Position numbers and translations under genes: made by a program
Origin: Thiobacillus denitrificans
Lineage (GTDB): Bacteria > Pseudomonadota > Gammaproteobacteria > Burkholderiales > Thiobacillaceae
DNA: 64,000 bases
Assembly (NCBI GenBank): GCA_020723405.1
Contig: DYIY01000014.1
Location: 1 to 64,000, forward strand
Reading direction: 5' to 3'
Shown: piece by piece, positions 56,930 through 64,000 of the stretch
Position numbering within the stretch: the first letter of the stretch is position 1
Layout: each line of letters starts with the position of its first letter
Notes under the pieces: model-generated
The model's input: only the letters and a program-made list of their open reading frames with translations
Told to the model about the DNA's origin: nothing
Databases searched by the model: none

Positions 56930-57862
56930 TCAGCGGCGGCGCCAGTCGCCGTTCTGCCAGACCACCTCCATGCGCGCCCAGCGGGCGAAGTCGTCCAGGT
57001 CCATGGTGCCGCGCCGGGCCCCGGGCAGGATTTCATATTCCACCTGGAGTCCCGATTCGTCCCGGGCCATGGCCAGCACCCGGCGCACCTGGAAGTTGGG
57101 GCCGAACCCGGCATTGCTGTAGCAGCCTCCCACGCTCACGTCCTCCCGCCCCACGTTATCCCGCTGGGCATGCTCCATGGCCGATTCGAAGAGCAGGGCC
57201 AGGTCGCTTTCGGTGATCTCCAGGGGTGTCTCCAGGCGGCGCAGGGCATAGGCCAGGTCCGTCCGCGACAGTTGGGCCGCGGCCGAGGGCACGGCCGGGG
57301 AGGAGGGCGGCTTGGGGGCCAGCACGGCGGGATAGCGCCGCCAGGGGAACAGGCTGTTGAGCAGATAGCCCAGCAGCACCAGGATGAGGGCGTTGAGCAG
57401 CACCGGCACCAGCACGAAGGACAGGCCCAGGGATTGCACCCCGGCCCCGCCCAGCACGGGGATCAGGGTGGTGCCGCCGCCGGAAGGGTGCAGGCAACGG
57501 AATACCAGGGACAAGGCGATGCTGCCCCCCACCGCCATGGCCACGGCCAGTTCCAGGGAGGGGATGAACATGGCGCACAGCACCCCCACCAGGGCTGACA
57601 CCCCGTGGCCGGCCACCACCGCCCAGGGCTGGGAGAAGGCGCCGTGGGGCACGGCGAACACCAGGATGGCCGAGGAACCCATGGAGGCCACCATGAGGGG
57701 GGCGTCCGTCTGACCCAGCACGGCGTGGCTGATGACGTAGACCGCCGCCATGGCGATGCCGGCGGTGATGGTGGAGACCAGGAGTTCCCGGGCGCTGACC
57801 GGCTGTTGGATGCCCAGCAGGGCATGGAGGCGGCCGTGCTGGCGGGGTTCGGAGGCTTTCAT
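56930..57862 (-). CDS. HPP family integral membrane protein
   Basis: 310 residues. The first ~180 carry four hydrophobic helices with SMGSSAILVFAVPHGAFSQPW and LHPSGGGTTL, the conserved region that names the HPP family (here HPS). A cytosolic C-terminal domain of about 110 residues begins after a Pro-rich linker and has ESDLALLFESAMEH. Some HPP proteins take up nitrite in plastids and cyanobacteria. ATG 57862 is chosen because the open frame upstream is antisense to the uspA gene. Confidence 0.8.
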   Translation of the reverse strand: MKASEPRQHGRLHALLGIQQPVSARELLVSTITAGIAMAAVYVISHAVLGQTDAPLMVASMGSSAILVFAVPHGAFSQPWAVVAGHGVSALVGVLCAMFIPSLELAVAMAVGGSIALSLVFRCLHPSGGGTTLIPVLGGAGVQSLGLSFVLVPVLLNALILVLLGYLLNSLFPWRRYPAVLAPKPPSSPAVPSAAAQLSRTDLAYALRRLETPLEITESDLALLFESAMEHAQRDNVGREDVSVGGCYSNAGFGPNFQVRRVLAMARDESGLQVEYEILPGARRGTMDLDDFARWARMEVVWQNGDWRRR

Positions 57863-57949
57863 GGGAAGCGATGATAACGGAGGGGCAAGCCAGCGAAGCG
57901 CCCGGAATTCACTATGCTGACCATGAACCCCCCAGAAGGAGATATCGCC

Positions 57950-58792
57950 ATGACGGCCCAGCTTTCCCCCATCGCCCGCTTCGACCACCTCTTGCTTGCC
58001 ACCGACGGCAGCGCCGTGAGCAACGGTGCCGTGAGGGTGGCCCTCAACCTGGCCGGCCGTTGCGGGGCCCGCCTCACCGTCATGCACATGGCCAGGACCG
58101 ACCCCAGCTACGCCATGTTCAACCCGTCCGGCGTGCAGCAGACCGAGGAACAGGGCCGGGAAGTGCTGCGTCAGGTGGAAGCCCAGGCCGGTACCGCCTG
58201 CGTCAACTGCGCCCCGGTGCTGCGCTACGGCGAGGAGCCGGTGGGGGAGATTGCCGCCCAGGTCGAGGACAGCCAGGCGGACCTGGTGGTGATGGGCCGC
58301 CGTGGCGTGCACTGGCTGGAACGCCTGGTGTTGGGCGAAGCCGCCGCCCGGGTGGTGGGTCACGTGAAGTGCAGCGTGCTGGTGGTGCCCCAGGAATCGG
58401 CCCTGTGGGAAAAGGGCATCCTGGTGGCGGTGGACGGCTCCCGCTACGCCGACATGGCGGCCGTGGCCGCCGGCAGCCTGGCCAAGCGTTGCGGCCTGCC
58501 CCTCACGGTGCTGGCGGTGTGTGCCAGTGACGACCTGTCCTGCGATCTGATCAAACCCCTGGCCGACCGGGTGCGGGATCTGCTGCGCCAGGACGGGGTG
58601 GCCGCCGACAGCCTGGCCCTGGAGGGCAAGCCTGCCGACACCATCATCCAGGCCGCCCGGGACAACGATTGCGATCTCATCGTCCTGGGCAGCCACGGCC
58701 GCACCGGCCTGGACCGGTTGCTCATGGGCAGCGTCTGCCAGCAGGTGGTCACCCACGCCAAATGCCCGGTACTGGTGGTGAAGGGCGGGTGA
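57950..58792 (+). CDS. Tandem universal stress protein
   Basis: 280 residues with two UspA domains (about 8-140 and 146-280). The second has the ATP-binding G-2x-G-9x-G(S/T) pattern in GSHGRTGLDRLLMGSVCQ and the first a similar GRRGVHWLERLVLGEAA. Start behind AAGGAG at eight bases. Tandem Usps often help in energy-limited or microaerobic survival. Confidence 0.9.
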   Translation: MTAQLSPIARFDHLLLATDGSAVSNGAVRVALNLAGRCGARLTVMHMARTDPSYAMFNPSGVQQTEEQGREVLRQVEAQAGTACVNCAPVLRYGEEPVGEIAAQVEDSQADLVVMGRRGVHWLERLVLGEAAARVVGHVKCSVLVVPQESALWEKGILVAVDGSRYADMAAVAAGSLAKRCGLPLTVLAVCASDDLSCDLIKPLADRVRDLLRQDGVAADSLALEGKPADTIIQAARDNDCDLIVLGSHGRTGLDRLLMGSVCQQVVTHAKCPVLVVKGG

Positions 58793-58799
58793 GGGGCCC

Positions 58800-60179
58800 T
58801 CAGGCAGCGCCGTGGTGGGGAAAACGCAGGGTGAACAAGGCCCCCGTCCCCTCCCGGCCCTCGTCGATGCGGATGTCCGCACCGTGGATCTGGGCCACTT
58901 CCTTGACGATGGCCAGGCCCAGGCCGCTGCCCGGCTGGCCGCTGCCGGCTATGCGGTGGAAGCGCTCGAAGACCCGCTCCCGCTGGTCCGGGGGGATGCC
59001 CGGCCCGTTGTCCTCCACCTCCAGCCAGGCCGCGTCCCCGTAGCCTACCCGGACGGTGATGCGGCCCCCGGCCGGGGTGTAGCGGATGGCGTTGTCCAGC
59101 AGGTTGTCCAGCAGGTCCCGCAGGCCCGCCTCGTTGCCGCGCACCGGCAACTGCCGGTCGGTCCCTTCGAAGCCCAGGTCGATGTCCTTGCGCAGGGCCT
59201 CAGGCACCCAGTGGGCGGTCACTTCCTGGGCCACCCGGTGCAGATCCAGCACCTCCATGGGGCTGTTCAGCCGGGCTTCGGGTTCATTGCGGGCCAGGGT
59301 GAGCAACTGGTTCACCAGGTGGCTGCACCGCTGGGCCCCGTCGCAGATGCGTTCCAGGGAATCCTTCACCGGCGCCGCCAGGGCTTCCCGCTTGGCCAGT
59401 TCCGCCTGGGATTTTAGGCCGGCGAAAGGGGTGCGCAACTGGTGGGCGGCGTCGGCCACGAAACGCCGCTGGGCATCGATCATGGCCTTCTGCCGCTCGA
59501 CGAGGGCGTTGACCTCCAGGATCAGGGGGCGCAGTTCCCCCGGCGCCCGGCTTTCGTCCAGGGGACGCAGGTCGTTGCGCGGCCGGCCGGCCACTTCCCG
59601 GCGCAGCCGTTCCAGAGGCTCGAAGCCCCGCTTCAGGCCGATCCACACAGCCACCCCGGCGATGACGATGAACATGAACTGGGGAATGACGATGTTGCCC
59701 AGGATGCTGCGCCCCAGGATCAGGCGGGCGTCCACCGGCTCCGCCACCTGCACCAGCACGGTCTGGCCGGAGGCCAGGGGAAGCAGCAGGATGGCCACCC
59801 GCAGCTTGCGATTCTGGAACTGGGTGTCGCGCAGCACCGGACTGGTCTGCTTGAAGTCCCCCGGCCGGGGCGTGGGCAGGGCACCGTTGCTCAGGAGCCG
59901 TTTGCCCGAGGGGTCGAACAGGCTGAACAGAAACTCCCCTTCCGCTTCCGGGAACAGCCGGGCCAGGTCCGCCGGACCGTCGTTCTGGTGCAAGGCGAAG
60001 CGGCTGGCCAGCAGCCGGGCCCGGTCCAGCAGCACCAGATCGTAGGGCTTGTTGGACAGGGTCACGGCAGCCATGTAACCGGTCACCGTGGAGAACAACA
60101 GGAGCAGGAACAGGGGCGTGAACAGCCAGTTGACCAACTGGTGGCGCAGGGAGGGGGTTTCGAGTTCTTCCTCTTCCAT
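58800..60179 (-). CDS. Sensor histidine kinase, orphan (TctE-like)
   Basis: 459 residues. Helix about 18-40, a periplasmic 2CSK-N-like domain (about 42-160), helix about 163-182, then HisKA with H246 in AAHQLRTPFAGL, N box DNLLDNAIRYTP and G2 GSGLGLAIV. No response regulator is adjacent. The orphan regulator at 41318, on the same strand, is of the matching TctD/QseB class. It lies 33 bases after moaD. Confidence 0.88.
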   Translation of the reverse strand: MEEEELETPSLRHQLVNWLFTPLFLLLLFSTVTGYMAAVTLSNKPYDLVLLDRARLLASRFALHQNDGPADLARLFPEAEGEFLFSLFDPSGKRLLSNGALPTPRPGDFKQTSPVLRDTQFQNRKLRVAILLLPLASGQTVLVQVAEPVDARLILGRSILGNIVIPQFMFIVIAGVAVWIGLKRGFEPLERLRREVAGRPRNDLRPLDESRAPGELRPLILEVNALVERQKAMIDAQRRFVADAAHQLRTPFAGLKSQAELAKREALAAPVKDSLERICDGAQRCSHLVNQLLTLARNEPEARLNSPMEVLDLHRVAQEVTAHWVPEALRKDIDLGFEGTDRQLPVRGNEAGLRDLLDNLLDNAIRYTPAGGRITVRVGYGDAAWLEVEDNGPGIPPDQRERVFERFHRIAGSGQPGSGLGLAIVKEVAQIHGADIRIDEGREGTGALFTLRFPHHGAA

Positions 60180-60212
60180 GGGGCGGGGCCGTCCGGGGCG
60201 GCCCGGCGGAGT

Positions 60213-60470
60213 TCAACCGCCGGTGACCGGGGGGAAGAGGGCCACTTCGTCCTGGTCGGCCAGGGGTCGTTCCCGGGTGGCGATGTCCTGGTTCACGGCC
60301 ATGCGGAAGGGCCGGCCTTCGGCCAGCTCCTCCGCCCAGACGCCGCCCCGGGCGCGCAGCAGGGCCAGCAGATCGGCCAGGGTGGCGGCGGGGCCGGGCA
60401 GGTCCAGGGTTTCCCGGTCACGGCCGAAGGCTTCCCGCAGGCGGGCGAAATAGAGAAGGCGCAGGGTCAT
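60213..60470 (-). CDS. moaD: Molybdopterin synthase sulfur-carrier subunit
   Basis: 85 residues ending FPPVTGG, with the C-terminal Gly-Gly needed for thiocarboxylation. It starts MTLRLLYFARLREAFG, the typical MoaD opening. This is probably the housekeeping copy; the paralogue at 1442 belongs to the tungsten operon. It is the usual partner of MoaE, which is about 19 kb away. Confidence 0.93.
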   Translation of the reverse strand: MTLRLLYFARLREAFGRDRETLDLPGPAATLADLLALLRARGGVWAEELAEGRPFRMAVNQDIATRERPLADQDEVALFPPVTGG

Positions 60471-60514
60471 GGTGTCGCAAACATGGGGTTCGTGGTCCGC
60501 ACCCTAGCCCAGCT

Positions 60515-61006
60515 TCAGCTTTTCAGCCAGTCCAGGATGAAGGCGGCCAGGCCATCCAGGTCATCCAGGGGGAAATGGGGCAGACGGCCGGGGGGCGGCC
60601 CATCGGCGGCCACGGCCAGCACGTGGGGGTCGGCCGGATGGAGCCAGGCCTTGCCGTTGGCCGCCCGCCACACTTCGATCTTGGCATGGGCGGCATGGCG
60701 GAAACCCTCCACCAGCACCAGGTCGCAGGGGGAGAGGCGGGCCAGGTGGGCGGCCAGGTCCGGTTCCGGCGCACCGTCCAGCTCGTGGACCAGCATCCAG
60801 CGGTGGGGGGAGGTGAGCAGCACCTCCCGGGCGCCGGCCCGGCGGTGCCGCCAGGAATCCTTGCCCGGCTTGTCCACCTCGAAATCGTGATGGCTCTGCT
60901 TGACCACCGACACCGTCAGGCCCGCCGCCGCCAGGCGGGGCAGCAGCCCCTCGATGAGGGTGGTCTTGCCGGCCCCGCTGAAACCGGCGAATCCCAAGGT
61001 CTTCAT
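60515..61006 (-). CDS. mobB: Molybdopterin-guanine dinucleotide biosynthesis adaptor MobB
   Basis: 163 residues. P-loop GFSGAGKTT at 6-14, KQSHHDFEVDKPGKDSWRHRRAGA near 38-60 and LVEGFRHAAHAKIEVWR near 98, all MobB hallmarks. It is a GTPase that aids MobA in MGD synthesis. It runs divergently from moaA. Confidence 0.93.
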   Translation of the reverse strand: MKTLGFAGFSGAGKTTLIEGLLPRLAAAGLTVSVVKQSHHDFEVDKPGKDSWRHRRAGAREVLLTSPHRWMLVHELDGAPEPDLAAHLARLSPCDLVLVEGFRHAAHAKIEVWRAANGKAWLHPADPHVLAVAADGPPPGRLPHFPLDDLDGLAAFILDWLKS

Positions 61007-61191
61007 GAAATCCCCAAACCGTTCATGGGTGAAAAATGCCCGATGGCGGGCTATCTTGGTAGCGCTTGCCGGAGGGGTTCATGATCTCGGTCAAGGCATC
61101 TGCCGACGGCCTTGTCGAAGATCAAGCCCCACGCTTCCCCCCGGCCGTGTCCGGGGACTACATTCTCCGCCAGCCCAATCGTTGGATGAAC

Positions 61192-62166
61192 ATGGACGCT
61201 CTGCTTGACCGCTTCGGACGACGCATCGAATACCTTCGCCTGTCGGTGACGGATCGGTGCGACCTGCGTTGCGCCTACTGCATCCCGGAAGGCTTCAAGG
61301 GCTTCGAGGAACCGGAGCACTGGCTCGACTTCGACGAACTGGAACGGCTCATCCGGGTGTTCGCCGGTCTGGGCCTCAAGCGCCTGCGCCTCACCGGCGG
61401 CGAACCCCTGCTGCGGCGGAACATCGTGGACCTGTGCCGGCGGGTATCCGCCATTCCCGGCATTGAGGATTTGTCCCTCTCCACCAACGCCACCCAACTG
61501 GCGGCCATGGCCGGCGACCTGAAGGCAGCGGGGGTGACCCGGCTCAACGTGAGCCTGGACTCCCTGCGTCCCGAGGGGGTGGAGAAGATCAACGGCCGGC
61601 CGGTGCTGGACAAGATTCTGGCCGGCCTTGAAGCCGCCCGGGCCACGGGCTTCCAGCCCATCAAGATCAACATGGTGGTGATGCGCGAGAATGCCGCCGA
61701 GATCGACGCCATGGTGGCCTACTGCATGGAGCGGGGCTTCGTGCTGCGCCTCATCGAGGTCATGCCCATGGGCGACACCGCCCGCAAGATGGGCTACGTG
61801 GACCTGCAACCGGTGAAGGCCGGCCTGCAACACCGCTTCGGCCTCATCGACACGGTGCTGCGCGGCGGCGGCCCGGCCCGTTACCTGGGCACCCCCGACG
61901 GCCGCTTCACCGTGGGCTTCATCACCCCCATCTCCCAGCACTTCTGCGCCACCTGCAACCGGGTGCGCCTCACCGTGGACGGCACACTGCACCTCTGCCT
62001 GGGCCAGGAGGAGCGCATGGATTTCCGTGCCCTGCTGCGCGGCGGTGCCAGCGACGCCGAGCTGGCCGACGCCATCCGCCTGGCCATCGACCTGAAGCCG
62101 GAACGCCACGAGTTCGTGGAAGCCCCCCAGAAGCTGGTGCGCTTCATGAACATGACGGGGGGATAG
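61192..62166 (+). CDS. moaA: GTP 3',8-cyclase
   Basis: 324 residues. The radical-SAM CDLRCAYC motif (CxxxCxxC type) lies near 21-28, LTGGEPLLR near 71 and the second cluster Cys residues in CATCNRVRLT...HLCLGQE near 255-273. The C-terminal Gly-Gly that is essential for catalysis is present (MTGG). It starts the pterin pathway by making cyclic GTP intermediate. Frame is open back to 61066 but homology-like sequence begins at MDALLDRFGR; ATG 61186 is nearly equal. Confidence 0.95.
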   Translation: MDALLDRFGRRIEYLRLSVTDRCDLRCAYCIPEGFKGFEEPEHWLDFDELERLIRVFAGLGLKRLRLTGGEPLLRRNIVDLCRRVSAIPGIEDLSLSTNATQLAAMAGDLKAAGVTRLNVSLDSLRPEGVEKINGRPVLDKILAGLEAARATGFQPIKINMVVMRENAAEIDAMVAYCMERGFVLRLIEVMPMGDTARKMGYVDLQPVKAGLQHRFGLIDTVLRGGGPARYLGTPDGRFTVGFITPISQHFCATCNRVRLTVDGTLHLCLGQEERMDFRALLRGGASDAELADAIRLAIDLKPERHEFVEAPQKLVRFMNMTGG

Positions 62167-62200
62167 GCGGGGCGTTCTCCCGGACGGGGTGGTGGGTGGG

Positions 62201-62278
62201 TGGTGCGGTTCGCTGCGCTCACCACACCCTACAGTCAAGCCGCCGGGTAGGGTGTGGTGAGCGCAGCGAACCGCACCA
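62201..62278. repeat. Perfect 32-base inverted repeat between convergent genes
   Basis: TGGTGCGGTTCGCTGCGCTC with a CCACACCCTAC-type extension is repeated exactly in reverse complement with a 14-base spacer. It sits in the convergent gap between moaA and gluQ and can act as a terminator in both directions. The GCGGTTCGCTGCGCTCACC-type sequence is common between proteobacterial genes. Confidence 0.9.
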
Positions 62279-62298
62279 AAACGCACCTGCCCCCGCCA

Positions 62299-63204
62299 TC
62301 AAGCCCAGCCCCCCCGTCCGCGCAAGGGGGGCAGGGTCTCCCGGCGCCAGGCGGACACCGCCCAGCCCCAGAATTCCGCCACCGAGGCCAGGTCCCCGGG
62401 GGGCGCCATGCCCAGGAAGCGGGCCGCCCCCAGCAGGGCCGGCAGGGGCCGGTGATCTTCCAGAGGGGCCGCCCGGGTCTGTTTCGACAGCTTGTCCCCC
62501 GCCCGGTCCAGCACCACGGGCAGATGCAGATATTCCGGCGTGGCCAGGCCCAGGGCCCGTTGCAAGGCGATCTGCCGGGGCGTGGAGGCCAGCAGGTCGG
62601 CGCCGCGCACCACGTGGCTGATGTCCTGGAAGGCGTCGTCCACCACCACCGCCAGTTGGTAGGTGTAGACCCCGTCCACCCGTTGCAGGACGAAGTCGCC
62701 GCATTCCGTCGCCAGGTCGCAGGCCACCCGGCCCAGCAGGGCGTCGCGGAAGGCCACCCGCTCCACCCCCACCCGGAAGCGGCTGGCCAGCCCCGGACCC
62801 GGCGGCCGGCCCCGGCAGGTGCCGGGATACACGGGCCCGTCCACGCCCGTCACGGCCGTCTCGGCGATGCGTTTGCGGCTGCATGCGCAGCCATAGATCA
62901 GCCCGGCCCGGGCCAGGCGATCCAGGGTTTCCCCGTAGGCCGCCCCGCGCCGGCCCTGCCACAGCACCGGGCCGTCCCAGGCGAAGCCGAAGGCCTCCAG
63001 GCTGGCCAGGATGGCGTCGGCGGCCCCGGCCACCACCCGGGGCGGGTCCACGTCCTCCATGCGCACCAGCCATTGGCCGCCCCGGGACCGGGCGTCCAGG
63101 CAACTGCCCAGGGCGGCCACCAGGGAACCGAAGTGCAGGGGACCGGAAGGGGTGGGGGCGAAACGGCCGCGATACACGGGGGAACGGCCGGGCAGGCCGG
63201 GCAT
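62299..63204 (-). CDS. gluQ: Glutamyl-Q tRNA(Asp) synthetase
   Basis: 301 residues, lacking the anticodon-binding domain of GltX. HIGH-like PSGPLHFGS near residues 18-26, KMSKS-like KLSKQ near 225, and the Zn site CAC...C (YGCACSRK and YPGTCRG) near 102-125. It attaches glutamate to queuosine in tRNA(Asp). ATG 63204 is taken; GTG 63219 is nearer to GAGGG and remains possible. Confidence 0.93.
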   Translation of the reverse strand: MPGLPGRSPVYRGRFAPTPSGPLHFGSLVAALGSCLDARSRGGQWLVRMEDVDPPRVVAGAADAILASLEAFGFAWDGPVLWQGRRGAAYGETLDRLARAGLIYGCACSRKRIAETAVTGVDGPVYPGTCRGRPPGPGLASRFRVGVERVAFRDALLGRVACDLATECGDFVLQRVDGVYTYQLAVVVDDAFQDISHVVRGADLLASTPRQIALQRALGLATPEYLHLPVVLDRAGDKLSKQTRAAPLEDHRPLPALLGAARFLGMAPPGDLASVAEFWGWAVSAWRRETLPPLRGRGGWA

Positions 63205-63225
63205 GGCAGCCGGCACCACGGACCC

Positions 63226-63477
63226 TCAGCCGGCCAGCTTGCGTTCCACGAACTCCACCAGGGTGCCCAGGGTGGCGAAGGTGTCGGCGGCGATTTCATC
63301 GTCTCCCACCTCGAAGCCGAACTGCTCCTCCAGGCCGGTGAGGATGCCCACCACGGCCATGGAATCCAGTTCCGGCAGGGCGCCCAGCAGGGGGGAATCC
63401 GGCTCCAGGGCGTAGGCCCGTGCACCCAGTTCCATGGTGTGGTCGAGAAGACCCTTGACGATTTCGATGACGGACAT
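63226..63477 (-). CDS. Acyl carrier protein
   Basis: 83 residues. The phosphopantetheine serine is in ELDSMAVVG near residues 37-41. It is divergent from, and next to, an acyl-CoA ligase, the pair found at the head of exosortase-A-associated polysaccharide loci. It is not the fatty-acid-synthesis AcpP (that has DSLDTVE). It probably carries an acyl group made by the ligase. Confidence 0.85.
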   Translation of the reverse strand: MSVIEIVKGLLDHTMELGARAYALEPDSPLLGALPELDSMAVVGILTGLEEQFGFEVGDDEIAADTFATLGTLVEFVERKLAG

Positions 63478-63580
63478 GTTTCCGATAGCGGTCTTCGAGT
63501 TCGAAACAGTCTAAGCTACCGGCCCGTATCCTGCCACGCGGAACCACGAATGGAAGCGCCAAGCCAGCGCCCCTGCCCCC

Positions 63581-64000
63581 ATGCCCAGCCTGGTCCATGA
63601 ACTGATCGGCGCGGGCGGCCGCCGGGCTCCGGGGGCCATCGCCCTCCAGGACGGCCGCCAGGCCCTGGACTACCCGGCCCTGGACGACGCCGTGCTCCAG
63701 GCCGCCGACTTCTATCTGGTCCTGGGCCTGGAGCGCGGTGAGCGGGTGGCGGTCTACCTGGAAAAGCGCCTGGATACGGTGGTGGCCCTGTTCGGCGCGG
63801 CGGCGGCCGGCGGCGTGTTCGTCCCGGTCAATCCCCTGCTCAAGCCGGAGCAGGTGGGCCACATCCTCTGCGACTGCAACGTGCGCATCCTGGTCACCTC
63901 GCCGGAACGTCTGGAACTGCTGCGCCCGGTGCTGGCCCACTGTCGTGACCTGCGCGCCCTGGTGTTGGTGGGGGACAAGGTCGTGGCGCCGGTGGACGGC
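63581..64000 (+). CDS. Acyl-CoA ligase (AMP-forming), N-terminal part, runs off the window
   Basis: 140 codons are open to the last base. MPSLVHELIGAGGRRAPGAI then GERVAVYLEKRLDTVVALFGAA and GGVFVPVNPLLKPEQVGHIL are typical of ANL-superfamily ligases. The P-loop lies beyond the window. Next to an ACP and in a PEP-CTERM genome, this fits the exosortase-A-associated acyl-CoA ligase. ATG 63581 has only a weak ribosome site. Confidence 0.8.
   Translation, partial: MPSLVHELIGAGGRRAPGAIALQDGRQALDYPALDDAVLQAADFYLVLGLERGERVAVYLEKRLDTVVALFGAAAAGGVFVPVNPLLKPEQVGHILCDCNVRILVTSPERLELLRPVLAHCRDLRALVLVGDKVVAPVDG

Noticed and set aside
61007-61191. Possible Moco riboswitch before moaA
   Set aside because: Only a CCCCCGG/CCGGGG hairpin near 61138-61157 is seen; the conserved loops of the riboswitch were not found.

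Overview
The window is high-GC, densely coded DNA of a Gram-negative bacterium, most likely a betaproteobacterium of the Rhodocyclaceae type. The signs are PEP-CTERM/exosortase genes, a DUF485-ActP plus DUF4212-symporter locus, GluQ-RS, oligopeptidase A, and a tungsten-cofactor operon of the kind found next to tungsten aldehyde oxidoreductases in Aromatoleum-like degraders. No species assignment is possible without a search. No tRNA, rRNA, CRISPR array, phage or intact insertion sequence was seen; the only RNA gene recognised is the 4.5S SRP RNA.

Layout. 0-7 kb: a plus-strand tungsten module (FAD oxidoreductase, MoaD-like protein, small ORF, tungstate ABC transporter tupB-tupC-tupA, moeA, moeB-like), with a G/C-rich inverted-repeat element in most of its gene junctions. 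7-10.6 kb: the PEP-CTERM TPR lipoprotein PrsT and a PEP-CTERM protein. 10.7-20 kb: minus-strand genes (ParA, P-type ATPase, an ABC exporter split by a small low-GC insertion, hydrolase, 2Fe-2S protein, MazG-like protein, a HipA-like YjjJ kinase, Nudix). 20-30 kb: trpB2, a PEP-CTERM protein, DAHP synthase with a possible Phe attenuator, ffs, dnaX-ybaB-recR, an HDOD/GAF protein, purB and a broken VOC gene. 30-41 kb: a third PEP-CTERM protein, a secreted protein, cnoX-like, GAF, gamma-carbonic anhydrase, prlC, glutaredoxin-like, an asparagine-synthetase-like protein without its glutaminase cysteine, a sulfotransferase and chrA. 41-53 kb: moaE, an orphan response regulator, a fourth PEP-CTERM protein and the acetate/organic-acid permease locus (two symporter operons, QseBC-like two-component system, DUF294/CBS protein, exonuclease). 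53-58.8 kb: a 1040-residue unrecognised membrane protein with a small coupled ORF, HPP protein, UspA. 58.8-64 kb: orphan histidine kinase, moaD, mobB, moaA, gluQ, and an ACP/acyl-CoA ligase pair that probably opens an exosortase-associated locus beyond the window.

How the genes connect. The tungsten module, moaA/D/E and mobB would together build and load pterin cofactor. Four genes for exported proteins (three PEP-CTERM proteins and one other secreted protein) each have a correctly spaced sigma-54 promoter-like element, which suggests one RpoN regulon. Four CTTAAG-like direct repeats with 5-base spacing lie in front of the two symporter operons, a small Lys/Ala/Pro protein plus the QseBC-like pair, and the orphan response regulator, which suggests one OmpR-family regulon. 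The best candidates for undescribed biology are the large receptor-like membrane protein at 53.4-56.5 kb, the nucleophile-less asparagine synthetase paired with a sulfotransferase, and the repeat-punctuated tungsten operon.
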